From contig NC_064551.1 of NCBI RefSeq assembly GCF_023856365.1, forward strand, positions 14,483,027 through 14,547,026: 64,000 nt of DNA. The letters are read 5' to 3'. The position numbers and the translations under genes were made by a program. This document shows positions 1 to 11,760 of the stretch, piece by piece. Every line of letters begins with the position of its first letter. Within the stretch, counting starts at the first letter, position 1. Source of the stretch: Brienomyrus brachyistius. Its lineage: Eukaryota; Chordata; Actinopteri; Osteoglossiformes; Mormyridae. The notes under the pieces are model-generated. The model saw nothing but the letters and a program-made list of their open reading frames with translations. It was not told the DNA's origin and searched no databases.

Positions 1-1134
1 TCAGCTGGTGAGTTGTACAAATACTCAGCGGAAGAAGCTATTCTTGTGTCTTGATGTACCAGTTTTGATGGATCAGCACTGTCTTCTGGACTCATGTGAC
101 AACCTCAGTCTCAACAGGAGCAACGAAGAAAGTCAGGTACTCTCTGTTCCTTATAGTATATATTATATAAAATCGCATCAGCTTTCAAATTCTTAAATCC
201 CAGATCATGACTGAAAAAAAGAGGTCAACGTGTCTCTCATGAAATCAAGAACTAGCAGAGCAAAGGTACTCAAGGCTCTTAAGATTAATTATAAGCATAG
301 ATGGGAACTTGAATGTCGCTTCAGTGCTAATTTGACATCTAGCAGCTTTTGGTTACTAATATTATTCTTCTGTTCTATGGAAGACAGCCGATGTGAGGAC
401 AAGGCAAATGGGCGGAGGGTATCAGGCAACCCCTCATTTGTAGACAATACTGCACCCACTCCCACGTCCGAGGCATCCACTCCACCCACAAATTCTTTCT
501 CAGGCACTTAGTGTACATGGGAAAGAGGGGAAGTAAACATGATCCTAGGCATTTTGAGCTTCTGTCATCAATTTAAGCATCTCCCAGAGAACAGAGCATT
601 TGCTACGCCAGATAGTACTACCAGATACTCACAGTGCCATATTGTTGTATAGAAAGCAGTTTTCTACTTATCCCATATTCTGATTAGGCTGTACATGATG
701 CAAAGATCCAAACTGGTGAAGATATAATTTAAGGAACCTCTCAATAGATGACATGATCAGTGGCAAGAGGTAACAATTTTTAATAGCAATTTCACTGAGG
801 CCTTGGAAACTTATATAGAGTGCTAGTCTTTCTACCTTTTTTCCAACTATGAAATATCCATTACTTCTGTCTCGAGGATGGTCAAGAGATAAACAGTTCC
901 CCTGGGAGACATTGTTCCTGGCAAGGGATCAATTGCACTGTCATACAGTCCATGAGGGGGGAGAAAGAAGTCTGTCTTCTTACTAAACTCCTCTTTCAAA
1001 TCCACATAAGGGATCAGAATTACGTTGTGCTGGACCCCTATGCAGACTGCAAGAGACATGCCTCTCCTTAGCTCCCCCATGCCATTTGGACAATACAACT
1101 GTGGCCTAATTAATGTATGTAACAAGGAACTCAA
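1..1134 (-). pseudogene. Ty3/Gypsy retrotransposon pol remnant (RT to RNase H), decayed and cut by the window start
   Basis: Two separate minus-strand open stretches carry motifs of fish Ty3/Gypsy polyproteins. At 847-1134 the frame has a segment like LPPHGLYDSAIDPLPG followed by a PRGTVYLL-like stretch, which matches the region just upstream of the reverse transcriptase core in this family. At 289-507 the frame reads VDASDVGVGAVLS, then a R-RLS-EQ and N-KLL-VKLAL pattern, the start of the RNase H domain; the first D of the VDAS motif is retained. The two pieces are in the order expected for a minus-strand element, but the RT core between them (about 508-846) is not readable, so it is badly decayed. 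Integrase would lie off the left edge. No intact LTR was found between 1.2 and 3.5 kb. Identification rests on family motifs read by eye; the element is dead. Confidence 0.75.
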
Positions 1135-3550
1135 CAGTCTCCTTATGAAACATTTCTACAGTGAGTTCCAAGAGACATGTTAACATAGCAATCCAACCTT
1201 TATCTGAAGAACTCCTAAAAATGCCCCAAATGGACAAGGTCCTTCTATCTTTCAAAGGAAGAAATCAACCAATGAATTCTTCAACAGGGAGTCCCAAGCA
1301 TCTCGAGACATGCAGAGACTAAGGATTGTATGGATCTTGGGATGGCTGGTCCACTGGCTGCATAATCATAGTCCCCTTACAACTCCAAGAGTTTTAGCTG
1401 GACAGAACAACCAGGCATCCAATCACTGCAAAAAAAAGAATAATAAATAAGAAAAACAAAGCCTTCAGTCAAAAGATACTGCTATATATTGCTGCTCTAG
1501 ATCAGACCTAATTGTCGCGACTTTGAGGTGCAGTGGAATAAAACTACTACAGTGCTGGAGAGGCTAAATGGACATACTACTCCATGTAAGTTGAATTGAG
1601 TCTCATAAATTAAAGCTCAATTAAATATCTTTCCCAACCCTGACAGGCAAGCATTTTTTTTTTTAACTCATGAAATATCTCACGATAATAGACCGTGATC
1701 AATGTCTGCTCATTCAAGCCATGGTTTGTGCATGTATGCAAAAGTCAATATAAGAGGCAGTAGCAGGGCTACTACCCTGCCACAGCTGCAAAAACCAAGA
1801 ACTGCAAGCTCTCCAGGCGTGCCGCGATCAAACGTTACACTAAAATGCGACTGAAAGGTTTCCACTTCGTCCAAGCTATTGCCCTGGCTAAGGCACATCC
1901 CATTTGTAAGGAAGTATCAGCAAGTCAAGTGACATGCTGACTGACAGACTCAGAGATCTTCTGCAACAAGCCATTCTGGAAACTGAAAACTAAACTCTGC
2001 ATAGTAGAGTTATAAGATGTTTAAACCAAATCCATTCTTAAGGGTTGGCCTTCTGTCACAACACTGGGATAGAGTTAAAGACTGTTTATGAACAAGGTGC
2101 ATCAACAAACGTAAATGGTCCCACCCCAAACTGCACACGCATGTAACCTGATCTTCTGCCTATACTACTTTTCCTCTTCATCAAATAAGCTTCTAAGTAC
2201 TCAGTGCTGACAAGACTGAGGTTGTTGCCTGCAGGGTACATAAAAGGTACAAAGCAGGAGTTACGTGGCGAGTTGCAATAAACATCCTGAAAGACAAGGT
2301 CATGGGATTGAACAAGGTTACACCATCCGTACTGCTAGCCTAAAACCAAAGAGCAAATCAAGCAAATACAAATTGCAGAACTGAATAACACCAGAGTACC
2401 AAGAGATCAGAAACATATTTGGAACAAGCCGATCGGAGAACTGGCCACCAACAATGAGCTGGAATCATGCAAACCCAAAGCTGAGCTAGATGCATTAATC
2501 AGAGGCAGGTGTGGGTGATTACAGGCTGAAACCATCTGGAGGTGAGCACAGCCAAAAAGGATGACCACACCAGTGGCGACTCCAAATTCTTTTCAGTGAG
2601 GGAGCATGAGAGTGGAACAGGAGGGCAATAGTAAAATCGGGAGGGGGGGCCAACTGCAGAGGAAAAATGAAGGCGGTCACCGACTTCTTTCTGTTAAGTG
2701 CACAAAACGAAAAACAGCTCATGTTTTTAAATTACACTATGATGGCGTCTGCGATTCATATGTATTCATGCAATTCTGCAAGCTAAAATTATACTTCATT
2801 ATGTGTCATACTGTATATGCATTTGGGAAAACTGCATTCTGCACTCTTTGATCAAAATCTCTCAGCCTAACGAAAACAGGGGAACACCCACACTGTCCCC
2901 TCACTGGCTCATACAATGCTTAGGGGTAGGTAGCTCATGCAATGGATTTCAAATGGATTCCGTAGCGGCCTATGACTTGTCCATATTGGGTTAATTAATA
3001 TTTTGTCACGATAGGGAGCCTCCTGATTAATCATTTTTACCCTCACCTCAGATAAGTCAGATAATACATCATTCCGGAAGAGGGATTGCTGCGTCCAAGC
3101 CCCTTGAGTCGTGCCCAAACTAACGGTAAAGGCAGTGGTCTGCCTGGCTCCTACCCTGCAAGAAAATTACTGGCACAGAGAGCATGTTAGCTACACTGCC
3201 AAAGCACAGCGGCATTAGCGCGGAGATAAACACGAAGCACGGGCTCGGCGTGCAACTGAAACGGCGCGAGAAATAATTATAGATAAAGAAGATAACAGAA
3301 CAGGAAGGATAAATCAAGGTATGGCCGAGCAGTGTGCCACAGCGAGAGAGATTGGGCTTTCAGCAGGGCAGTGTCTGTCTCTTAGCCTTTGTGTACGGTT
3401 TTGCCAGAATGCAGCTTAAAAAATGTTCCACCTTAGAGTGTAGACCCCCACCCCAGAAGTACGGAGATGATGTATAAACATTGCTTAATGAGCCATTACC
3501 TATGGTGTTCCTGTCTGATAACACATTGCCTGGCCTTGATAACATATTGC
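1135..3550. other. Unassigned DNA, no gene seen
   Basis: All six frames are short and broken, and none resembles a known family. If the Gypsy element once extended to the right (5' of pol), its gag and 5' LTR should lie here, but I could not recognise either. Short purine-rich and T-rich runs occur (for example near 1655 and 2640). Confidence 0.4.
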
Positions 3551-3552
3551 CT

Positions 3553-3623
3553 GATAGCTCCACTCCCGTGGCATTCATGCTGCCCTCAGAGATTCAAGAT
3601 TGACATCATGCTTTAGGTTCTGA
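3553..3623 (+). repeat. Locally dispersed low-copy repeat (copy spanning both halves)
   Basis: The first part (3553-3590, GATAGCTCCACTCCC then GCATTCATGCTGCCCTCAGA) recurs at 5685-5722 with only a few changes. The second part (3589-3623, GAGATTCAAGATTGACA followed by a TTCAGG-like stretch) recurs at 4394-4428. The copy here joins both halves. The family is not recognised. Confidence 0.6.
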
Positions 3624-3746
3624 TAATAATTCAAATACTTCTACTCACTAATGCTAAGAAGCATGAGAATTCGCATGATTATGTTGTATGACTACTAGTG
3701 CATTTGTATTAACACACACAGTATTCATGGCAGAGATGTTGGTTCC

Positions 3747-3976
3747 TGGTGGCATGGTGGTGCAGTTGTTAACACTGTTGCCTTCGCACCTTGAAGATCA
3801 GGGTTCATGGCTCTACATATGTAGAGTTTGCATGTGTGTTGCGTTGGAGTTACCAAATTGCCTGTAGGTGTGCTTGTGTGAAGGTCCTGGGTTCTTCCCT
3901 GGCTTGTTTCTGTAGCCTCTGAGATAGGCTCCGAACCCCCCGTGACCTGCGGCTACAGAAAATGGATGGATGGATG
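3747..3976 (+). mobile_element. tRNA-derived SINE with (ATGG)n tail, flanked by a 12-bp target duplication
   Basis: The 5' part has a Pol III A-box-like segment (TGGTGCAGTTGTTAACAC) and a weakened B box (AGGGTTCATGGCTC). The body shows the usual TTTGCATGT, CAAATTGCC and GATAGGCTCCGAACCCCC landmarks, ending in (ATGG)n. The 12-mer GATGTTGGTTCC lies just before it (3735-3746) and again at its end (3973-3984), which fits target-site duplication. About 230 bp, shorter than the copy at 16.0 kb because part of the middle is missing. Confidence 0.8.
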
Positions 3977-3984
3977 TTGGTTCC

Positions 3985-4300
3985 CGGGGTGGCTCAGTGA
4001 AAAGCACTGCTGAGTCACAGCTCCATTGCTGGGGGCTGGAATCCCACCTATACTGTGTGTGTTCTCCCCATTATTGTACATGATGCTACTCTGGTTTCTG
4101 CCTGCAACCCAAAGACACACAGTCAGTCTGATAATTGGCAGCTGTAAACTGGCCAAATTCCGAGTGTGTGCTTGAATGTGTTATTGAGTGCAGGTATGTG
4201 CATGCATGTGCCCTGTGATGGACATCCATCATGTCATACCTAGGATAGGCTCCAGGTCCTCACATGACCTTCATCCCAAAAGCAACGCTGACCAGAGTGA
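3985..4300 (+). mobile_element. Older, diverged SINE of the same general family
   Basis: It begins GGGGTGGCTCAGTG, with a B-box-like GGCTGGAATCCCACC, and carries diverged landmarks (GTGTTCTCCCC, CAACCCAAAGACAC, AACTGGCCAAATT, GTGCCCTGTGATGGACATCC, GATAGGCTCCAGGTCCTC). It lacks a clean (ATGG)n tail and is clearly older than the copy at 3747-3976, which inserted at its 5' edge. Confidence 0.65.
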
Positions 4301-5854
4301 GTGGGCAGAACATTGATGGGGATCGGTTCCTCTCCAGCTACAGCAGCCCTCACTGCAGTGGCATAGAGCACGTACTTTGGCATCGTGCTCTTCGAGATTC
4401 AAGATTGACAACACGCTTCAGGCTCTGACCCAGCCAGACTGCTCTCAGTCCCGTGACAGGAAAAATAACTCCGGGGGTGTCAGACTCTCCCAGGCAAGAG
4501 TGGCTGCCTTCCATCATGTCTGGAGGGTGCCACTGATGCTCACTGGCACCACCGCATTCGAGCTTAGCATGGAACCCCTCCCAGCTGGCATTCAAGCGTC
4601 CACATGAATCTGTTATCTCAGAAACAACTGGGGGGGGGGGTTAATAAAAATGCACTGGCCACCTACAGGTCAATGAGGAGCATTGAACTTTGCTCAGGGA
4701 TTCAGCAGCAAAACAAATCAGGTTTATTCTCTTCGAGGCAGATTTATATGCAGCTGTGCATCTTTGCCTGCTTAAAAAAAAAAAGTTGAGGCTGCTTTAT
4801 AGCAACATGTCAGAAATGACACTCAGAGGAAGGCGGATTCTATTAGACTCGGCCTGGCACACTGAATTTATGCGCCTCTTCAGGCGCTCCACATTGCCAG
4901 GGAGTGAGGGACTTTGGCAAGTTCCCCGGCCCGATCCCTCTGTAATGAGGCATGCCTGCCTACACTGTTCACTCCTTATTGATGCCTCTCTGCTTTCCCT
5001 TTAAATACAACAGTCCGCCTTGGCTGGCTAACCAGGCTCAGGATGACCCGACAGCAATGGGGACTCGGCTCAGTGCACAGCGCTACAAGATCGATACCGG
5101 TTTCTCCTCTCCAGCATGTCCCAGTTGCATTGCATTGGCTCACAAGCGGCAGCCGAGGGCAATGAGGAAGTCGGTTATCGCTAAGTGAGATACGTCAGTG
5201 TAGGGAGGGCCGGGGTTAGAATTAATGGTTTTTGGAAGTTAACGCAAAGATGTCAAGAATGTGCAGTTTATGACAGGGGGCAGGCAGAGGAATCTGGTTG
5301 GAGGGACTTGGGAGGAAAGAGGGAGGTGAGGTCTCTATTCATCTGGGGAATTGGGTCATGTGACCAAAATGACTTGATTTGGTCCCTTTTCGATATTGTG
5401 CTGTGGTCTGCTTGGTTTTGCCCCAGTGACCCAGACCGGAGACCCACTGAGAAAGCTGTTTGTGTAGAGTTTGTCTCTTTTGCCTGCCTGCCAAATGGCA
5501 ATTTTTGCATTTCCCTGCCCTGAAGGACTTTCGTTGTCCCAGTGGCACCATGCCCACACTCGTCCCCAAACAGAACAATCTGCTCAGCCCATGTCATCTG
5601 ACTCTCCTACTCATGCCTCTCTGTCTTTTTCTCCAGGGCCTGTGTCATCCCGACACTCGTTTTGTGGCTGTGGGGCCTCGCCCGGATAGCTCCACTCCCA
5701 CGGCATTCATGCTGCCCTCAGATATACAGCCTCTGAGAGTTTCCCGCCGACTGTGAGTCTTTACGCCCCGCATTCTCATGGGACTCTTCAGGCCCAGCGT
5801 CTCAGTCTATTTCTGAATCCGCTCTATGCATCATGTCTTCAGTGTCCTCGCGCT
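4301..5854. other. No gene seen; contains two partial copies of the dispersed repeat
   Basis: Contains the 4394-4428 and 5685-5722 copies of the local repeat and a G10 run near 4631. Short open frames here (for example about 112 codons at 5185-5523) have no recognisable family, and overlapping frames on the other strand are equally long, so I do not call genes. Confidence 0.4.
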
Positions 5855-6015
5855 GAATGGATCTGAGTCAGCTTGATTAATCTCTCTCATCAGCGGAGCC
5901 AATTAAAAGATGATGACAGGGGCCGTGACAAACGGCAGCTCCAACAGCGAATCAGGGAAGGCCGCCACAGCCAGACCGCAATCACGTCCGATCTTTAATG
6001 CCGGCCAATCAAAGC
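5855..6015. promoter_or_regulatory. Candidate conserved noncoding element (homeodomain/TALE-like motifs)
   Basis: Unique-looking sequence with clustered transcription-factor-like motifs: TTGATTAATC and CCAATTAAAAG (homeodomain-type), GATGATGACAGG (TALE-type TGACAG), CCGGCCAATCAAAG (CCAAT-type), ATCTTTAATG. There is no reading frame or repeat similarity. The motif density is seen; conservation is only inferred. Confidence 0.25.
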
Positions 6016-6147
6016 TGGGAATTTTGAGCAATTTGGAGCGATACATTATGATATAATGGGTTGGGACTTAGCGACTCTGTCCATGAATGCAAATATACAT
6101 GGCATGAAGAGACTCGGGAATAATGAGGGAGACAGCCTGTCAGAACA

Positions 6148-6310
6148 TAAGTAAACACACACACACACATTTTTGAATTCATGTCTTTGTGGGGACTGTC
6201 CATTCATTTCTATGGGAAAAATCCTAATCCCAGCAATAGCAACCTTTGCCCCTAACCTTAACCATAAGTAACCAAACATAATAGGAGACTTTTGCCTTTT
6301 TAGTTTTTTG
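6148..6310 (-). mobile_element. MITE-like repeat of the GTCCCCA family, flanked by (AC)n
   Basis: Reverse-oriented copy of the element at 17953-18192. It shares TTTGTGGGGACTGTCCATTC, TTCTATGGGAAAAATC, CCTTAACCATAAGTAACCAA in the same order. It is preceded by (AC)n (6153-6170) and followed by an (AC)/(AGAC) tract, the same microsatellite association as the other two copies. The terminal inverted repeat is not intact here. Confidence 0.6.
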
Positions 6311-6324
6311 ATTACAGAACACAT

Positions 6325-6378
6325 AGACACACACACAGACAGACAGACACACACACAGACAGACACACACACACACAG
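6325..6378. repeat. (AC)n / (AGAC)n microsatellite
   Basis: Mixed ACAC and AGAC units directly readable; interrupted, so probably older. Confidence 0.9.
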
Positions 6379-6400
6379 AGGTGGTGCCCTTTTCCAACAC

Positions 6401-7060
6401 ACCACACCCCATCACCTTTTCCTCTTTAAAAGTCATTCTAGCTTGCAAGGAGCCCCTTGACCTGAAAAAAATCCCAGACTAAGAATGAATTTGTGAGATC
6501 AATAAGGAACTTGAAGGATTTTTTTTTTACTACTCAGTTGAATAGACTTAATAAGTGCAACTGGCTGTGAAATCTATTTTCATAAAAATATAACATGGGG
6601 GAGTACGTTCAGAACACCTACCCTGCGGTGGGGTTTTTTTTGTAAGGGAATTGTGCATTGTCAACTCCCCTGGTGGGGCCCTTGTCCATTTATGGAGGAG
6701 GCAAACTTCTGACCCGTCTCTGAGGCCATATCTAAGGAATGACAGCTGTATCTTTCGAAAAAAAACTATTTAAACATAACAAAATCTGTATATGCTCTAC
6801 TACATAAATGGGCAAAATATGTTCCAAAAATAATTTAGTTGAGGTATTTGAGCAACATATTGAAGTGAAATATTGAACCCATTACTTTGCAATGCTTGGG
6901 GATTTCTGTTATACTTTTTAACATTCATAATCAATATTGAACCTACCACCTTTTAATAACTCGTTTGGTTGCATTCATCTGAAACAGACCCGCAATGCAC
7001 ACAATCTACTCAGCTGTGTGGATCTGCAGTTCATGCTTAGAAAACAACATGTATTATCAA
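6401..7060. other. No gene seen
   Basis: AT-rich single-copy-looking DNA with T runs (6518-6527, 6633-6640). No recognisable repeat family or coding pattern. Confidence 0.4.
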
Positions 7061-7064
7061 CGCT

Positions 7065-7192
7065 CAGTCCAGAAGCTACAAATTCAGACCAGGATTTTGT
7101 CTATTCCAACCAGCTGAGTTCTCTGTGATTCTTTATGTTCAACTGGTTGATAGAAACAAAATCTTGGTCTCGATTTGTAGCTTCTGGACCTG
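7065..7192. repeat. Long inverted repeat / hairpin, about 50-nt arms
   Basis: The left arm is 7065-7113 (starts CAGTCCAGAAGCTACAAAT) and the right arm 7143-7192 (ends ATTTGTAGCTTCTGGACCTG), with a 29-nt loop. The reverse complement of the right arm matches the left with only scattered mismatches and one indel-like offset. Similarity stops abruptly at both outer ends. It could be a small fold-back element or a hairpin-forming transcript; no A/B boxes and no obvious target duplication are seen. Confidence 0.75.
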
Positions 7193-8290
7193 AAATGTCT
7201 AACACTGTCTATACTTACCTTAAACAGATAGGTGTTGCAGGTAAACATGGGTGACGAAGAACGGTTAATGTTTATGAAATTCGTGCATGTAGCCATGAAT
7301 GCATTGGTGGATCTACTTATTCCAAGTCTCCAGTGATACGTAGTTGACAGGCAATAAAGAAATGGGAAAAAAACAAGAATTACAAACAACAGGAAAAAAC
7401 AAGCCTGCTCACGTTTAACCACGACTTATCTCAAGCTGTCCTGTCGATATCCTGTGCTTCGTGCTAATGATGTCTTGCAAACTCTCCACTTTTATTGTGA
7501 ATTAAACAGATGTCTGATCCCAACACATTCTGACCTTTTTGTTTACCTGATGTTCTGATAACAATCGACAGACAGCAAAACAATCCTCCATAAAATTCAC
7601 TTTCCAGGTACGATTAGACATCTGTGGAGGAAGTAGCTATGCAGACCAGCTTATATGTTACGAATGCTAAGTATCTGTATTTATAAAAAAATGAAAATGC
7701 TTTATAATGCAACATTGCTGTTAACTTCCACTCATTGCTGGTCATTCACTGGAAGCTCAGCCTAGCTGCACATGCACCTAAATTGGCACTTTGACAGCAA
7801 TATGTTTGCATGCTGCTAAATAAATATGATGCTAAATGTAATGTATAACTTTTTAGGCTAATATATTTACCCGAGATGATAGAGCAACTGTGCCTGTCTT
7901 TGAACATAATCCCTCAATGTCTTTTGTTGGAAGTCCTCTTCCCAAAGTACCACAGAACACGCCTAGCTTTCTTGAGCAGGTTTTCTGCCACAATGAAAGA
8001 TTTCTGTTGTTGATGCATTTGTCGCTATTTTGGGCCTGTTAGTCATTGGCCAAGGGGAACATGACAGCGAGAAGACAGAACACAACTTTACAGTAACCCT
8101 GTGCAGGGACAAAAGGTTGACTTTGAGGTCTGTGAATTCTGGGAATGTGAATGAAGGGAGGCCAACAAATGAGATCGGAGCTGTACGTGCCCATTTTGAT
8201 GAATTTAGCAACTTCGGGAGGTGTGTAACTCAGTAAGTATGTTGGGGTCAGCATGATGAACTCTGTATCCAGTAATATGGGTCCTAATCC
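7193..8290. other. No gene seen
   Basis: AT-rich DNA with short, unconvincing open frames on both strands (the longest, about 112 codons at 7084-7422 on the minus strand, overlaps the hairpin). Confidence 0.4.
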
Positions 8291-8503
8291 TTTGGGGGGA
8301 GTGCGTGGTTAGCGGGTTAGAACATTGCCTGATGGGATGGTCACTGTTTCCACTCCCAAGCTCGGCGGAGTGATGTCACCATTCAGCCCTTGAGCAAGAC
8401 CCTTAACCCCTAAGTACTCCAGGGACGGCTGAGCCTACTTTTTCGAAATGTACGTCGCTTTGGATAGAATAATAAAAGCGTTTTCTAAATAAATTAAATG
8501 TAA
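8291..8503 (+). mobile_element. SINE with LINE2-type 3' tail (V-SINE-like), plus strand
   Basis: Head GTGCGTGGTTAGCGGGTTAG resembles a decayed tRNA-like A-box region. The body has CTTGAGCAAGACCCTTAACCCC, and the 3' end is GTCGCTTTGGATAGAATAATAAAAGCG then TTCTAAATAAATTAAATGTAA, the tail shared by many fish SINEs and L2-clade LINEs. The same body motif recurs at 24165-24340 and, reversed, at 34698-34838. The family name is tentative. Confidence 0.65.
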
Positions 8504-8524
8504 GTTAGTGATCTGTGTTTTGAA

Positions 8525-8685
8525 AGCCATAGGTTCAAATCCTGGCAGATTAATCATCTCAGCATTGGGCCCTTCAGCATGGCCTTCTGCTGTAAGGGGC
8601 CTGCATGCTGCTTGACCCTGTGCTCTGACCCTAGACTTTTCTCACTTGTGCATCACTTTAGTTGTTAAATAAACAGTTAATTAAT
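8525..8685 (+). mobile_element. SINE fragment, plus strand
   Basis: Shows a B-box-like AGGTTCAAATCCTGG followed by GGGCCCTTCAGCATGGCC and CTTGACCCTGTGCTCTGACCC, landmarks of fish tRNA-SINE bodies. The 5' end is missing. Confidence 0.45.
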
Positions 8686-8689
8686 TGAA

Positions 8690-11190
8690 CAGATGAAACT
8701 TGATTGTGGATTATGTGCCATAAGGGAGCATCAGAGTTCTTCACACCGTGTTCCCTTTCTGCTATATTGACTTTGGCAGTGGGGCTATAACACTGCAGGC
8801 CCCTGGAAACAGGCACCACATCAGTGTAGATAAGCGGTGGGGGACTTATTGCTTGAGTACCCTGAAACAATCTGGTTCAGGAACCATGAAATAATTATTT
8901 TGGCTCTTAACCCTCCCCCTCCAAATCTTCACCCAATGAGAATTTTAGGAGCTACCAGTCTATGTTCCGGAGTGCATGATGACTCAGTTTCAATCTCCAA
9001 ACAGAATAATGTTCTCCGGTGTGACTTGAGTTGTTAAATCACTGGAGTACTAATGTACCCCTATAAACATTTTACGGCACACCATCTGTGCAGGTGAGTA
9101 TATTTTTTTAAGTTAGCTTAATTATGGCTTTATGGCTTTCAAAATAATGGCAATAAGTTTATGACCTGTTTTATTTTTTTTAATATATTTTTTTATCTCT
9201 TTCCTTCATAGATTAAAATAGTCTTTAAGTGTTATTCTGTGTTTTTTTAAAAAAAAAAAAAATAGGATAGAGCATGAAAAACAGGAAGACAGACCTGGAA
9301 ACAAAGAAACAGATGCGATTTATCATCCATCTATCCAGCACCTGCTTTGAGTATAAAGGCTTCAGTGAAATTCATAAGTCACCATAATCATGATGCCTGA
9401 ATTGTTGCATGATGGGACTTTTTGTCAATGAAGCACAAGTTAGAGTCATCAAGATGACTCAAAAATGATGTCATGGGCAGAAGAAGGCAGAATGTGATGG
9501 GTGAGGGACATGCTGTACTTATCTCTCCCCCCTTCCCCCCCACCCCAGAAAGTTCAGAGGGAGACTGCCACCTCCCGTCTGTACTGCCATGACCTCGGAG
9601 CTTGGAGAAGGAGCTCATCTTGCTGCCCAGGCTGACCAACACCCCCATGCCTCCTGCCCTGGTCGGGCGGTTTCCCCCGCCTTTCTTGTACCCTCAGGGG
9701 TTTCCCTGCAGCTCCGCCTCCTGAGCCTCCTTGCTCGCCACGCTGGACCTGTGGTCTTTACCTTGATGTATTACATAACAGTGTATGCACCTCAAAACAG
9801 CAAGTAGTATGACAGCAGGTTATTTCCAGCACTGAATCATGGATGCTGAAGTATATGTATAAGAACTGGGGCATGAGAAGGGAGGAGGGGGCTGTTTATC
9901 ACAGCGTGGGGAGTCAGGTGACTGTCATTATTCAGACTGATTGCATCTGTTCCTCATTCCCAACATGCCTATATAGTAACAGATTTCACTTTAGATTTGC
10001 CAGTAACCTGCAAGGACAGTAATTCATCACTATGCCGCACCTGAATATTCATGCCAGGAAGCGTCTGCACATTTGGGCTTCATCCTTCCCTGCTGGAATG
10101 GTTCCCCTGAAAAGGGAACTCCTTTGTAAGGAACTTGCCTGCTACAATCACCTTGTGTCACATGTTGTTCATTCAGCCAGCCCGGCTCTCATGTGTTCGT
10201 TGAATAAGCTATAGATGGTGTAGCTCAGCGAAAAGCTAAGGACCCTTTGGAAGTGACTTAAACTTGCCAGAGTTTACTAGGACTTTCTGATAAAACCTGA
10301 TATAATCTTTTAGAACTTCCAAAAACTACAAAATCTATAGTTTAATCATCATACAGTCCTAACACCTAGTTCTAGAGCCTACATGTGTCGTAAGCCTGTC
10401 TTGGCAGATACTTGACACGTCAATAGTGCTGTATAATCAGAGTAACCATTTTAACAGCTCTCCATAAACCTGATAATTGCTTTGATAGTGCATGCAGTAA
10501 AGCGTGTAAATAGTATTGTAATCAGCATTTCTGTGTTATCGATCAACTATAGATTTGCAGCAAATGATGATGGACCCAGTTAAATGTATTGTGCATAAAC
10601 AAACATCCGTTTCAGCCGACAAGCCAAATCATGTATGCAGAATAACAGGAACCTGATCCGATACACACTAAAACAAGGCACAAATGCTTAATGCTTTTAG
10701 CTAGTCAAAAAAGCTGAACAGAAATTTGTTTATACAAATTTGTACTATTACCAATAGTTTTGAGTTCTTTTGCTGGAGCAGAAAGTCTATGTTTAAGAAC
10801 TTTTAGGTACAATGTATGTAGACCACCACCCACCCGACCAAGCAACCAAGCAAGCAAAACAGACCATTTGGAACAAGTGTATGAATCTGACAGTAAAGAA
10901 TATTTGCTTGTTTATAGCATTATGATTATTGTTGTTGTTAATATCGGATGTCTTTAGACTGCCCACAGTGTGTGATTGTAAGCCTACGCACAAGCATGAG
11001 GACTGTGTCCCACATGACACTAGCATCCTCTCCAGGAGCTCTGTGCTGCATGAGTTATTCCCCAGACCCCCAGAGACCCTGTCCAGCACAGTCATTAAGA
11101 GGATGGATGAATTATTTTACCAGTTTTTTCTCAGATGCATGCTTTCCACTATTGAATCTTACAAAATACCATCCAAACTCACAATGACTT
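8690..11190. other. No gene seen; single-copy-looking DNA
   Basis: Contains an A/T run at 9244-9262 and a C-rich stretch at 9529-9544. A minus-strand frame at 9388-9648 and a plus-strand frame at 9589-9807 overlap; neither resembles a known protein and both lie in GC-rich sequence that lengthens random frames. A short (GT)n lies at 11201-11225. Confidence 0.4.
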
Positions 11191-11339
11191 GTTAGGTGGG
11201 GTGTGTGTCTGTGTGTGTGTGTGTTTTTATATCAGATGTAATCAAAACAGGGGCCATTATTTTTACTGAGCAACCAAATTGATGTTTCATTTCACTTTTC
11301 AATGACATTTCAGAAAACACAGAAGGACCGTTACGTTAC

Positions 11340-11760
11340 CGTCCTTAATGGGTCTTTCGGCTGCCGTCGCTTAAGCACCATGGCCGGGCATCAGCTGTGA
11401 TCAATCACCCGGAGCTTTAATGCAAATGCGGCGAGCGGCGCGTGGGCAGCCGCGCACACTCCATTCACAGCGCGCTGCCACGCGCGCCTCCGGTAACCTC
11501 CAGCGCCAGCACCGGCCCGTGACTTACCCAGCAGGTGGAGTATGCCATTACTTAGGTGATTAGGTTTGGCAGCGGCGAGCCGCCGCTTGGATGAAGACGA
11601 ATGGATTTTCCATCCCGCCCGACCCCACATCCATATTGCCTTTGGAGGTCGTCGCTGATGGAAATGGAGAGATTACAGCCGGGTGCCTCGTGGCCGGCGA
11701 TTGCCGACTGCGTGAGCCGACAGCACCAGCGATGACACGGTGAAACCTCCACCGCGTAAA
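11340..11760. promoter_or_regulatory. GC-rich island-like segment with regulatory-type motifs
   Basis: CpG-rich relative to its flanks, with CAGCTG (E-box) next to TGATCAATCACC, an octamer ATGCAAAT (about 11420-11427), and ATTACTTAGGTGATTAGG. No recognisable reading frame. It could be a CpG-rich enhancer, a promoter-proximal island or a conserved noncoding element; which one cannot be decided here. Confidence 0.3.

Noticed and set aside
9388..9807. Overlapping frames on both strands near 9.6 kb
   Set aside because: GC-rich patch, no recognisable protein, no splice context.
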